Below, piece by piece: positions 1 to 10,759 of a DNA stretch of 64,000 nt. The notes beneath the pieces are model-generated. The model was given only the letters and a program-made list of their open reading frames with translations, ran no database searches and had not been told where the DNA came from. Location of the stretch: contig CAIIXF020000009.1 in NCBI GenBank assembly GCA_903813345.2, positions 31,501,259 to 31,565,258 of the forward strand, read 5' to 3'. This DNA comes from Owenia fusiformis. Its lineage: Eukaryota > Annelida > Polychaeta > Sabellida > Oweniidae. The stretch's first letter is position 1, and every line of letters starts with the position of its first letter. Made by a program: the position numbers and the translations under genes.

Positions 1-238
1 TCAGCTGGTTTTGTCCTTAATTCCTCCTTGCCCAATGCTACCTAATGCAAATTTTAAAGTCAATGTCATCACTTCCTGTCTTAAATCTTTAAAGATGGTA
101 GCCTATTTGAAATTAACAGTACTCACCATATCAAAATATTTTGCTTTTAATATGGAAAGTATATACTGTATATGGTTATAGCTACTAAATCAGGAGAAAA
201 ATGGTCTGGCAAGGAATATTCCTTCAAGTTTGTTACTT
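1..238. mobile_element. Right half of AAAGGAATATTCC element at window edge
   Basis: Contains GTCATCACTTCCTGTCTTAA, TATATGGTTATAGCTACTAA and GGTCTGGCAAGGAATATTCC in the order of the right arm of 62389-62998. The left half would lie before the window. Confidence 0.75.
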
Positions 239-481
239 TTTTAAATGCCTTGACATGATTCAAAATGGTGGCCCTTCTTTCAAGTCTTTATTGGGCTCAC
301 ATGATAGGCCAATATGCGTAATCGTCCATTTATCCATCTGCACATCTGAAATAACGTGGGTACTGTGATATGAGCGTATTTTTCCCAAAAGGAGACACTA
401 CAGCCTTGTTATTATTTCTAGCATGAAATGTTCAAATAAAAATGAGCATTGCACATTTGTAAATTGTAGCACACTCCCAAT

Positions 482-3400
482 ATGTCCAGAACAACACTCC
501 ATACAGTAGATGTAGAATATAGTGCAGATTCTGTAGAATGGTGTCCTATAGGTGGCAGTCAACACATCCTGGCATGTGGGACTTACCAACTAGCAGATAA
601 TCCAGAAATTAAGGTTGGTCTATTGAATAACTGTTATGAGTTTGAATCTGACTAAATTGACACATCTTGATTCATCACTGATAGAACGTAGCGATTTGGC
701 GTGGGAACTGACAATGAAATTGACAAAGGATGAAAGGGTAGCCACATCAACTATATCTCTCTCACTGATGTAGCTGCATTTTATTGATATACTATCAATA
801 TGAGCTCAAATCCTGGACCAAGTGCCCCTACCATGGGGTAGGAAAAGTATGATTACAGAAAGTTCTATCAATTAATCATTCTGAAAATTCCCTGCTGTAT
901 AAGCCATATAAATTGTGTAAGATTTTCAAGTGATTTCCTCTTAAGAAAAAGATACAGCATTTTTATCAGAACTTCTGGATCGGCCTTTGTAGATATAGAA
1001 TTGTCATTTGTAACAAATACATCTCACATTGGTGTCTGCATTGACCTTAGATGCATAGATGCACCAGTAGGGTCTTTATTTATAAATCTGATATAGAAGG
1101 TACAATTGTCCAACTCATCAGAGCTGGGGCATCCCCTCTAGCATTGACCTAGCTAATAGAATTGTCACATCAAACATATGTCACACTGATGCCACTTTGG
1201 CTTTTTTGTCATAATGTAAAACATCGAATACATCTCAAACTAAAAAACTGTTAAGAGAATTCGCTTCAAGGATGCTATGTTAGATAAAAATAACTTCTTA
1301 TCAACCAGCTTATATTCCCAAAGAACTGTACAAAAGTCATATATTTTAAGAACTCCTTAAAAAGCTTCTATGTGATTTTCTATATGTCATAAAGTGTTTT
1401 CAGCTTCAAATAAATTATGTTTCATTGAGTGCATTATTGCGCTTCCAGGAAGGGGACCAAGAATCTGATGTTCCCAAAGCGCGACTTGGGCGACTTTTGC
1501 TTTACAATTTCAACACTTCACAACCCAAGACATCACTTACTGAGATATATAGACTAGATATGCCAGCTGTACTAGACATGAAATGGTGCCATAATAGCCT
1601 ATGTGACAGGCCAACCCTAGCTGTTGGGAATGCCTCTGGAGAGCTCCTGTTATATGGGCTACACGATATAGATGGGAGTAGTATATGCGAGCAAATGGAA
1701 TGCTTTCAAGCTGTGGAGGATGGACTATGTTTATCACTTGATTGGTCAACAGGAAAATATCCTAGGTGAACAAATTTCTCAATAAGATGCGAAATAATCA
1801 CTTATCTGGTCAAAAATTTTATTGATTTTTTTTATGTCACCACCACTGACCACAAGTGGTAACAAAGTGCTATAGTCTCTAACTTTTTTTTGGACGGCAA
1901 CCAGCGGATGGTGTTTAGTGTTTTTTGGTGGTCCGTGTTTGTAACAAATAGCAAATTATAATGTTTTGCATGTTAATGCCTTGTTGAATTTCCTCCTGAG
2001 TATTAGTCAAATCATAGACTATCAAGAATTGCCTTCTCCAAATTAAAAGCTATAAACCAGACTGTTTAATTCAATCTGAAATTCTTATTTTCCAAATGCA
2101 CCTCATTAATTGATCATCTTTAACCAGGATTCAGATTTTTAATTTCTGAGGATTGTAATGCTTTTAGCCAAACACCAGAAATCGTGTTCAGTGACTCCAA
2201 AGGAATGATTGGTATAATAGATGCCACTAGCAGTCCCAAAGTGCAACCTATCAAATGGAAAGCACATGATTTTGAGGCTTGGATTGCAGCCTATGATTAT
2301 CACGACACAAACATTCTCTATTCAGGTATGATGGATAATCTTGCATTGTTAGTATATTTTATGTGTGTAGTTTGAAACAGTGTCAATAGATGGCAATGTA
2401 GTGCTGAGTCGAATAAATTCAATAGTATGTTACAATTTCAGAAAAATAAATTGCATCGAAAATGTAAAAAATGATTTACTATTGATGCGAGATGTGTACA
2501 AGATGAAATTGTTTCTAGTTTCACTGTCATGATGCATTTTAAGTTTCAACAATGGAAACACTCCTGATCAGCCGTCTTGTTTTATACCATCTTATCGAGT
2601 TAACAAGGCCTTAATGTGATAAATGCATCAATAACTGGGAGATACACCTTGAAGATGTAGCAATAAATGTCACTCATCAACTGATTTATGAAGATCAATT
2701 GACACTTTTGTTGTCTAGTCCTTTATTCTCCTTTGCTAATTGTCCTGTATACATTAGTTCAAATGAAGTCAGTCATGATATCAGTTGTTATGATATTCAC
2801 ACATAGCTTGGCAATGGCAAGGTGTGTCCAATTCAAACCAATCCGAACACAGTATTTCATAAAACTGCACTGCATTATAATTAACCCAACAACACCTTAT
2901 TCAGAGGAATGATTCATCCACAATGCACTGAGTCCAGGGCTTCAATCTTTAAATATCGTTGTTGTCATAATTATGGTTTATGTCTTGCATCTCATATTCT
3001 TGCTTACTATACATGTATGAGGATTTATGATGTTGAATTTAATTACATACAAGAGGATTAGGATTGGTCACACATGTATGAAGATATTGAATGTTTGTTT
3101 ATATGTGAGCATGTTAACACATATGTTGATGCTGATTGTTTTTTTACATCTATGAAGATGTTGTTTGCTTCTACAAGTATGAGGATGTAGATGATTGTTC
3201 ACATGTATGAAAATATTCATTGTTTACATGTTTGAGGATGTTGTTTGTTCTTATATGTGTGAGAATATTGATTGTTCACATGTATGAGGATGTTATTTGT
3301 TTTTATATGTGTGAGAATATTCATTTCTTACATGTATGAGGATGATATGGTCTCCATTTTTTGTGACGGCGGTTAGTGTCTAACAAATGGTGGTGACATT

Positions 3401-6248
3401 TTGCATGTTAATGCCTTTTTTCTAAGTGTATGAGGATGTTGATTGTTTACACGTATGAGGATGTTGTTTCCTTACATGTATGAGAATATTGATTGTTTAC
3501 ATGTATGAGGATGTTGTTTGCTTACATGTATGAGAATATTGATTGTTTACATATATGAGGATGTTATTTTTCTTTATATGTGTGAGAATATTGATTTTTT
3601 ACATGTATGAGGATGTTATTTGTTTTTTACATGTATGAGAATATCCATTGTTTACATGTATGAGGATTATATGGTCTCCATTTTTTGTGACGGCGGTTAG
3701 TGTCTAACAAATGGTGGTGACATTTTGCATGTTAATGCCTTTTTTCTAAGTGTATGAGGATGTTGATTGTTTACACGTATGAGGATGTTGTTTCCTTACA
3801 TGTATGAGAATATTGATTGTTTACATGTATGAGGATGTTGTTTGCTTACATGTATGAGAATATTGATTGTTTACATGTATGAGGATGTTGTTTGCTTACA
3901 TGTATGAGAATATTGATTGTTTACATGTATGAGGATGTTGTTTGCTTACATGTATGAGGATGTTGATTGTTTACAGGTATGAGGATGTTGTTTCCTTACA
4001 TGTATGAGAATATTGATTGTTTACATGTATGAGGATGTTGTTTGCTTACATGTATGAGAATATTGATTGTTTACATGTATGAGGATGTTGTTTGCTTACA
4101 TGTATGAGAATATTGATTGTTTACATGTATGAGGATGTTGTTTGCTTACATGTATGAGAATATTGATTGTTTACATGTATGAGGATGTTGTTTGCTTACA
4201 TGTATGAGAATATTGATTGTTTACATGTATGAGGATGTTGTTTGCTTACATGTATGAGGATGTTGATTGTTTACATGTATGAGGATGTTGTTTGCTTACA
4301 TATATGAGAATATTGATTGTTTACATGTATGAGGATGTTGTTTGCTTACATGTATGAGAATATTGATTGTTTACATGTATGAGGATGTTGTTTGCTTACA
4401 TGTATGAGAATATTGATTGTTTACATGTATGAGGATGTTGTTTGTTTTTACACATATGGTGATATTCATATACACACATATGATGTTGATTATTTACATG
4501 TTTGCTTTTACACGTATGAGGATGCTGATTTTTTACATCTATGAGAATATTGATTGTTATACATATTTGAGAATGTTGATTGTTTACATATACATATATG
4601 TGAATGTTAATTGTTTACATGTTTGATGTTAACATGTACATTGTTTACTTGCATGAGGATGTTGGCCATTTATATTTGTGAGGTCATTGTTTGTTTATTT
4701 ATGTAGTGATGCTCATCATATTTTGATTGTTTTTATCTATGGGAGGTTGATTGTTTATATAGGTACATTATATTGATTGCTTATAGGGGGAGATGATTGC
4801 AAGTTCAAAGGCTGGGACAAAAGAATGGAGACAACTTTCCCAACATTTACTAGCAAAAGGTAACACTTACATTACAATTCTTAAAATAAGAACAGTATCT
4901 GAAAATACAGTATAAATCTGCCCTTTTTAGCCATCCTGGCATCGATTCATTTTTCCTTTTACTATATGTTTTTAGAAATGTGTCAAAATAATATATGTTG
5001 CATTATCCTCCTAATGCAGGGCCTATGGAAGAAGAAATAAATATGTGGATAACACTAAATATGAATATCGTTATAGTTACTATTTATGTTTGAATGGTGT
5101 TTTATTATATCCAATGAAAATATTAATAACAATGTTGTAGGCACAGCATGGGCGTGTGCAGTATACAGAGTAGCAAACACAGGGACAATATCATAGCCAC
5201 TGGAAGGTAAAATATTTTGAAATGATAGATCACAACATTTAGCGATCAATGATTAGATCTGCATTTGTTATAATGTAAATCTACTGGATCAACTTAGTCC
5301 AAGGAAATTTTCAAAATGGCATCCAAATTCAAAATGGCCACTGCTTGATGGATATGATACATACTAGAAGTATGATTATAAATGTTGCAAATTTCTTTTC
5401 AATTCCCCAATCATAATAATTAACAATTTTAATAAATAAAGAAATAAACATAACAGCAAAACACTTAAATTAACTACCGTTCTACAATTTTCAATTTATC
5501 TTCCAGCTATGATGAAAATATATTATTATGGGATTCACGTAATTGGAAGCACCCCCTCAGTGAGACGTCAGTAGGGGGTGGGGTGTGGAGACTAAAGTGG
5601 CATCCCAAGGATCCAAATATCTTACTAGCAGCTTGCATGCACAATGGATTCCATGTATTAGACTGCACTACAATATCAGGTTAGGGTTCTATATTCAATC
5701 AGGAAATATGTTAAATTCTCACAGCCTTTAATTTGAATATCTGCTTCAATATGCTCATATTGTTTTTTAATATGATGCTTTGCCAGTCATGTTAATTTAA
5801 ACACAACACTTAAAGTGTCATTAATTTGGATATGTTTAATCCGAGGTTCAAAACTCCCAAATCTGAGCATCTCCTAATCTAAATACTTTTATCTGGTCCT
5901 AACATGTCTTAATGAATGTTGTTTCTATTTTGTATAATAGAGGACTCACAGCCCATAATTGCGTATTATATGAACCACACATCACTGGCTTACGGAGCTG
6001 ACTGGTGCTATTTAGACACAACTCCAACAAATATGAGTCACCCTGTAGAACAAGATATCAATAAACAAAGTGACTCTGAACATTGTGATACAGGGGAACA
6101 AGAAGTGAACTCTGTTTGTCAAATGGTAGATCCCAAAAACGATAATCCAAATCAATGCTCAAGTGAGGTGCAAAAGGAGAAGAAATGTGCCAATAGTTTT
6201 ATCGCAACCTGCTCTTTCTATGACCATGTATTACATATATGGCGGTGA
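482..6248 (+). CDS. DPH7: DPH7 / WDR85-like diphthine methyltransferase, 7 exons
   Basis: Exons 482-613, 1449-1765, 2168-2325, 4787-4859, 5141-5206, 5507-5679 and 5941-6248 join in phase to 1227 nt (408 residues plus TGA). All introns are GT/AG. The product reads as a WD40 protein of the DPH7 family, which demethylates methylated diphthine on elongation factor 2 during diphthamide synthesis in the cytosol. Seen in the sequence: the N-terminal SVEWCP...[10 protein letters not shown] block (exon 1), GRLLLY and [13 protein letters not shown] blades (exon 2), [14 protein letters not shown] (exon 4), [11 protein letters not shown]...IATGS then [13 protein letters not shown] and [10 protein letters not shown] (exons 5-6), and [11 protein letters not shown] plus terminal [12 protein letters not shown] (exon 7). 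Length is slightly below the human protein (about 450). Intron 3 carries a large minisatellite. The order of blocks matches DPH7 throughout, so the call is firm; exact borders were not tested against transcripts. Confidence 0.93.
1832..1982 (+). repeat. GTCACCACC element, forward copy
   Basis: Starts TTATGTCACCACCACTGACC and ends TTTTGCATGTTAATGCC, about 150 bp, in DPH7 intron 2. It defines the family: an outer GTCACCACC, a middle 'gtctgtaacaaatggca' type segment and the GCATGTTAATGCC end. Confidence 0.7.
3005..4640. repeat. 25-bp / 50-bp higher-order minisatellite in DPH7 intron 3
   Basis: Two 25-bp monomers alternate: TGTATGAGAATATTGATTGT(TTACA) and TGTATGAGGATGTTGTTTGC(TTACA). From about 3760 to 4440 they form a near-perfect 50-bp dimer array; the flanks are degenerate. 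Two copies of a GTGGTGAC-family fragment (3345-3415 and 3668-3739) sit inside the array. Confidence 0.92.
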
Positions 6249-6274
6249 TTTTGTATGTGAGTATTGTAATTAAG

Positions 6275-6280
6275 AATAAA
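6275..6280 (+). promoter_or_regulatory. Polyadenylation signal of DPH7
   Basis: AATAAA lies 27 bases after the DPH7 stop codon, the first canonical hexamer downstream, so a short 3' UTR is likely. Confidence 0.55.
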
Positions 6281-6490
6281 TTTTGTTTACAGTTCAGTTG
6301 TGTTTGATAGTTAAGATTGTTATGAAAGTATATCAGACATTGAGGGCAGCATTTTCAAAAAATATATTTCATCCTCAAAATTCAAAAAATATTGTAAATA
6401 TTCAGGCATTTTGGGGGAAAATAAAGCCTAAGCATTGAGAAAGGCGCTTTTGTCAAAACTATAGAAGGCACTATGTAATTGCTGTCCTGT

Positions 6491-6620
6491 TATTATGTCT
6501 CAACCTGTCAAGTGGTGGCATATTGCTATGGTCTCCAGGTTTTTGTGAACAGTGTCTGGCATTTGGCAGTTGGTGTCTGTAACAAATGGCAGGTGATGAT
6601 CTATTGCATGTTAATGCCTT
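6491..6620 (+). repeat. GTCACC element, forward copy after DPH7
   Basis: TTATGTCTCAACCTGTCAAG ... GTCTGTAACAAATGGCAGGT ... TATTGCATGTTAATGCC. The 98-codon frame over it is a repeat translation. Confidence 0.65.
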
Positions 6621-7037
6621 GTATTACTTTTGTGCCTACACCAGCATCTATCCATTGCTTCATGGGGCTAAGATATTCTTTGTTTTCTTTGTTCAAACAC
6701 TATTTTTGGGTTTTTAGACATTGTCTTTATTTTGAAATAAGAAGTTGTTGCATGGCGATTTTTTTAATGTTTTAATATTTCACCAAGTTAATATAGTTTA
6801 GGTGTCTTGAAATATATTCAAATACCAACATCCAAACAAGATGAGAATGTTACAAACAACATCATCTCATTGATTAATGATTTCGGTTTATCAATGTCTG
6901 ATTACAGAGGAATCCACTCAGAAGCAACATTGATAAATTACATTTCAATCAGCCTTAAAGGCAAGATTTAAAGCTACAAAAAGATGTAACATTACATTAC
7001 TGATCAAATGTACACGCATGGGTTTTTACTAATAACA

Positions 7038-7446
7038 ATGAAACTTATCACAAGATTAATTCTCATCGCAGTGATTTTCCTCACAATTTTCATGTTTTGT
7101 ATCATTACTTTACAATATCAAATAGAAGACATTAAATATCAGTTACAAGAAACAAAGAATGAAAAACAAAATTCTTATCCAAATTTAAATCAAAATGACA
7201 ATAAAGTGTTATGGCATGAAGACACTAAACCTAAAAAGGATCGAGGCTCAAGTCCTTTACTACCAGTTTATAAAAGCATCAGGGATATACCTAGATATCA
7301 GGAATATATTTATGAACCTTTTCATGTAAAGCCACCATTGTTTATATCAAAAGATGACCGAGATATATTTTACAAAAATCCATGAGCAATATGGAACCAG
7401 TTTCAAAAGATAAACTTAGAGGAGTTATTGAAATTATTGAATTATT
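7038..7446 (+). pseudogene. Truncated tandem copy of GT61-like glycosyltransferase
   Basis: Starting at ATG 7038 this copies the first part of the gene at 8343 almost codon for codon: the same membrane anchor, the same lysine/asparagine-rich stem and the block RDIPRYQEY...FHVKPPLFISKDD. Against the intact copy it lacks about 7 nt after the codons for YKNP, so the frame runs straight into TGA at 7383-7385. Similarity continues out of frame to about 7446 and then stops, 28 bp before a repeat element begins at 7474. The catalytic part is absent. The region before the ATG (about 6964-7037) also resembles 8250-8342, so upstream DNA was duplicated too. It could be expressed as a 115-residue membrane stub, but a broken duplicate is simpler. 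Confidence 0.85.
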
Positions 7447-7473
7447 AAATGAGAGTTGAAAGGCAAATGATGG

Positions 7474-7978
7474 ACTGTACTCCCGGTTATTTTCACTTGC
7501 TACTTTGGCACTTTTCGCGAGTTTTGGAAAATTCGAGAAATATAATAGCCGCGAAATTCCAATAGTTCTAATTCACAAAATATAATAATCTCGAAATTCC
7601 TGGGAATTAATACTATCACTCAATGTTGACAATATTCTCATCGACCTGAGCTGGCAATAAAAGGTGGGGTTGTTGGGAGGTTACTGTATTCTTACATTTC
7701 GCTTTATGAAAGATTGTAATAAAATGAACAGTCACAAAATGGCTCAAAAAAAATTATGATGAAGGGAAAAGCATGGCTGATATTGAAATGGTGTTCTTTT
7801 GCATTCTTAAGGAATCGCCAACTTAAAAAGAGAAGCAGGACTATGGTCACAAATCTGCTAAAATTAATAGCTGTGAAATTTCAAAGAAGCTTGAAATTAG
7901 CAAAATATAATAGTCGCGAAATTTCAAAATCGCAAAAAGGTGAAATATAATAGTGTCAAATATTATTGGGAGTACAGT
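7474..7978. mobile_element. Non-autonomous inverted-repeat element next to truncated GT61
   Basis: The left end reads ACTGTACTCCC and the right end is its reverse complement GGGAGTACAGT. The 505-bp interior is AT-rich with several 'AATATAATAG(T/C)CGCGAAAT' variants and no real gene; the 64-codon frame at 7756-7950 has no recognisable domain. Confidence 0.6.
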
Positions 7979-8342
7979 ATAGTAAAACCTGTCTAATCTG
8001 AAAGCCACTGTCATCTAGGTTTTTTAACATGGAAGTCAACATTAATGAGACTGAAAAAGTGTTCAAATTAAGAGGTCTTCAGATAAGATGCTGTATATGA
8101 TTTACTGTACACATCCATCATAAACTTTATTATTATCCATTAATCACATTCACTGCTGACTTGTATTTAGACTCCTAAGGCCATACATAACTTAAAAAAT
8201 GTAACATCAGTGGACATAAGCTGCATGGATAAATTACATCTCAAAGGCTTCATAAATTAAACTCAAGATTTAAAACTACAAAAAAGGTGTAACATTAGTG
8301 GTCAATGGCTGCACACAAATCAAGTTTTATATACGAATAACA

Positions 8343-9665
8343 ATGAAACTTATCACAAGATTAATTCTTATAGCAGTGATTTTCCTCACAATTTTCATGT
8401 TTTGTATTATTACTTTACAGTATCAAATAGAAGACATTAAATATCAGTTACAAGAAACAAAGAGTGAAAAACAAAATACTTATCCAGGTTTAACTGAAAA
8501 TAAAAATAAAGTAGTGGAAAATGGAAATAAGTGGCATGAAGACTCTAAACCTAAAAAAGATAAAGCCTCAAGTGCTTTTCTACCAGTTTATAAAAGCATT
8601 AGGGATATACCTAGATATCAGGAATATGTTTATGAACCTTTCCATGTAAAGCCACCATTGTTTATATCAAAAGATGACCGAGATATATTTTATAAAAATC
8701 CTCAAGCCATGAGCAATATGGAACCAGTTACAAAAGATAAACTTAGAGGAGTTATTGAGATTATTGAAGATGGGAGTTTTAATGTAGAGTTTAAAAATAT
8801 AAAAATGGCATACGAGCCAGAATTTAATTGTGGATGGAATAGCAACAGGTCATTCTTTTACAAAGAACGGGATTTTTCGAAACGTTCTAGAAATGTCCGT
8901 GGACTTTTTCCACTGAATGTTCCAGAGGGATATGCCTTTCAGCTTTTTTTAAATGGAGTTCTTCCAAAAATTATTCAGGCTTTAAATGTTATTAGATGCC
9001 CAGATGTAAGGCTACTTTTAGAGACACCTGTTGATGGTATTATATATGAGATTCTTGATAAATTGAATCTCACAAATCAGGTTGTATTTCATGCTGAAAA
9101 GGATCCAACTCCATATGTTGGAGATCACATGATATTTGGATGTATAGCCCCTCCTCTACACCCTCAGCTCTGGCAAGCAATGAGGCACCATCTGGGTGTC
9201 AGTGATGAACAAAAGTATAACCAAAATCATGCAACTGTGGTGTTAATCACACGTGATCACGCTCGTAACAAGGGACGTGAAATTCAAAACACTGAAGCAG
9301 TTCAGAAATATTTATCAGAAAGATATAAAAACAATTTCAAAATATTCAATGGTGGCATGAACCTGGAAGAATCTCAAAACTTCTTTAGTCACACTAGAAT
9401 TATTTTAGGAGTGCACGGTGGTGCATTTTTCAACCTTTATTTTGCTCCGAAGACAACAACAATAGTTGAGATTGTTCCAATGAATGATGATGGATCTGTT
9501 ATACCCCCTAGTTTGACTAATTCACATACTATTGTTTGGATGATGGCTAATATGATTGGTCAGCCATATTGGAGGATCAGAGCAAATCCTTTGGATAGCA
9601 AAGGAAATCTTGAAGTTGATATTGACAAACTGGATGCAATTCTTAAAACAATTGATAATTCATGA
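8343..9665 (+). CDS. Glycosyltransferase family 61 (DUF563-like) type II membrane protein
   Basis: Single-exon gene of 440 residues. I chose ATG 8343, not the in-frame ATG 8298, because the duplicate copy is conserved from this ATG onward (MKLITRLILIAVIF) and because it places the membrane segment at residues 7-26, as expected for a Golgi/ER type II enzyme. A charged, low-complexity stem follows to about residue 70, then a globular domain. Family marks: YVGDHMIFGC and PPLHPQLW in the middle, VVLITRDHARNKGREI near residue 301, and GVHGGAFFNLYFAPKTTTIV near residues 355-375, which is the typical GT61/EOGT-POMGNT2-like C-terminal nucleotide-sugar site. Donor and acceptor sugars cannot be told from sequence. 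The absence of introns beside intron-rich neighbours may point to an old retrocopy or a lineage-expanded single-exon family. Confidence 0.85.
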   Translation: MKLITRLILIAVIFLTIFMFCIITLQYQIEDIKYQLQETKSEKQNTYPGLTENKNKVVENGNKWHEDSKPKKDKASSAFLPVYKSIRDIPRYQEYVYEPFHVKPPLFISKDDRDIFYKNPQAMSNMEPVTKDKLRGVIEIIEDGSFNVEFKNIKMAYEPEFNCGWNSNRSFFYKERDFSKRSRNVRGLFPLNVPEGYAFQLFLNGVLPKIIQALNVIRCPDVRLLLETPVDGIIYEILDKLNLTNQVVFHAEKDPTPYVGDHMIFGCIAPPLHPQLWQAMRHHLGVSDEQKYNQNHATVVLITRDHARNKGREIQNTEAVQKYLSERYKNNFKIFNGGMNLEESQNFFSHTRIILGVHGGAFFNLYFAPKTTTIVEIVPMNDDGSVIPPSLTNSHTIVWMMANMIGQPYWRIRANPLDSKGNLEVDIDKLDAILKTIDNS

Positions 9666-9774
9666 AAATTAGCCTTCATTTAGAATAGGTTGAGATTTTC
9701 AATTGAAATTCGAAAGTTAAATTATACTTCTCATTATTTATCTCAGTTTGACTTGCAGTTACACTTAAACCTGT

Positions 9775-9926
9775 GTAAGTGGAACACCTTTGGTACCTCT
9801 TAAAAGTGTTGCACTTGGGAGTTATTCCACTTACAAAGGTTCATTTAACAATAAGTGAATAGGCTGCTGAACTTCGAAAAGCATTCCACTTATGGAGTGT
9901 TCCGCATACAGAGGTTTCCACTTTTT
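9775..9926. repeat. AAGTGGAACACC inverted-repeat element, copy 1
   Basis: Starts AACCTGTGTAAGTGGAACACC and ends with the imperfect reverse complement (GTGTTCCGCATACAGAGGTT). No coding content. Related copies lie at 15623-15668 (partial), 24297-24455 and 48843-48982. Confidence 0.7.
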
Positions 9927-9961
9927 ACTGAATATTAATTCACATTTTGAAGAAATGCATG

Positions 9962-10759
9962 AAAGGGTCTAGTGCACTTTCCATTATGATTTCCCCATGA
10001 ACAAAATGAACCATTTTTAGGTGTAACATAAAGAATACAATGTCACATAATACTGTGGAAAATATTTAAGCGTTTGAACCCACATGGGCTGAGGTTGAGG
10101 TCATTAAGTTCAGCAAGGGTGTACTGACTTGCCATTGGATGTGCTCCATTGACTTAACATGTGGATATCGTCAGATTCCATTGGAGGCCATCGGTTTCTA
10201 TTGATTTTCATAAAAATACCTAAAATACACTATGACCTGAATCGATTGCAAATTAAATTGTTTCACAATATGACACAAATGGTATATCACATCAGATGTG
10301 CAAATATAAAGTTTGCAATCGATTCAGGTCATACTTCAAATTAAAAGATTATACATTTTTTCATCATTTTTTCCTACAAAATGGCTATAGAAAAATGCTT
10401 CAAAAGCAACTTTTACACTTATGAAATCCCATACAACTTTGTAAATCCAAAGATTATACTGTTATGTTTCATTAATTAATAACATATTTGGATAAGATGT
10501 AGGGATATATAGGATGCAAATGGATTTTGACAGACACAAAATGACTTCCTGGTTTGGCATCTCTACCCCTGTGCACTTTATGATTGAATATTGGCCCTAA
10601 TAAGTGGCCCATTCATCAATACAGTGCTGAATATAGGTCAACAAGATACTAGTGTAGATATAAATGTAATAATAAAAGCAGTATATTTATTTTGAAAAAT
10701 TAGATGATTTTATTTTTGTTCATGGGGAGATCATAATGGCGGGTGCACTAGATCCTTTT
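9962..10759. mobile_element. Inverted-repeat element with ~45-bp ends
   Basis: The left end (AAAGGGTCTAGTGCAC...TTCCCCATGAACAAAA) is matched in reverse complement at the right (TTTTTGTTCATGGGGA...GTGCACTAGATCCTTTTA). Inside, TGACCTGAATCGATTGCAAA at 10231-10250 is inverted at 10312-10331, a second nested palindrome. No transposase is visible. Confidence 0.75.

Noticed and set aside
398-589. Minus-strand frame over DPH7 exon 1
   Set aside because: Antisense shadow of a well-supported exon.
3005-4640. CRISPR-like regular array
   Set aside because: Units are contiguous tandem repeats without unique spacers, in an animal intron.
6479-6775. 98-codon frame after DPH7
   Set aside because: It is composed of a GTCACC-family element and AT-rich DNA; no domain.
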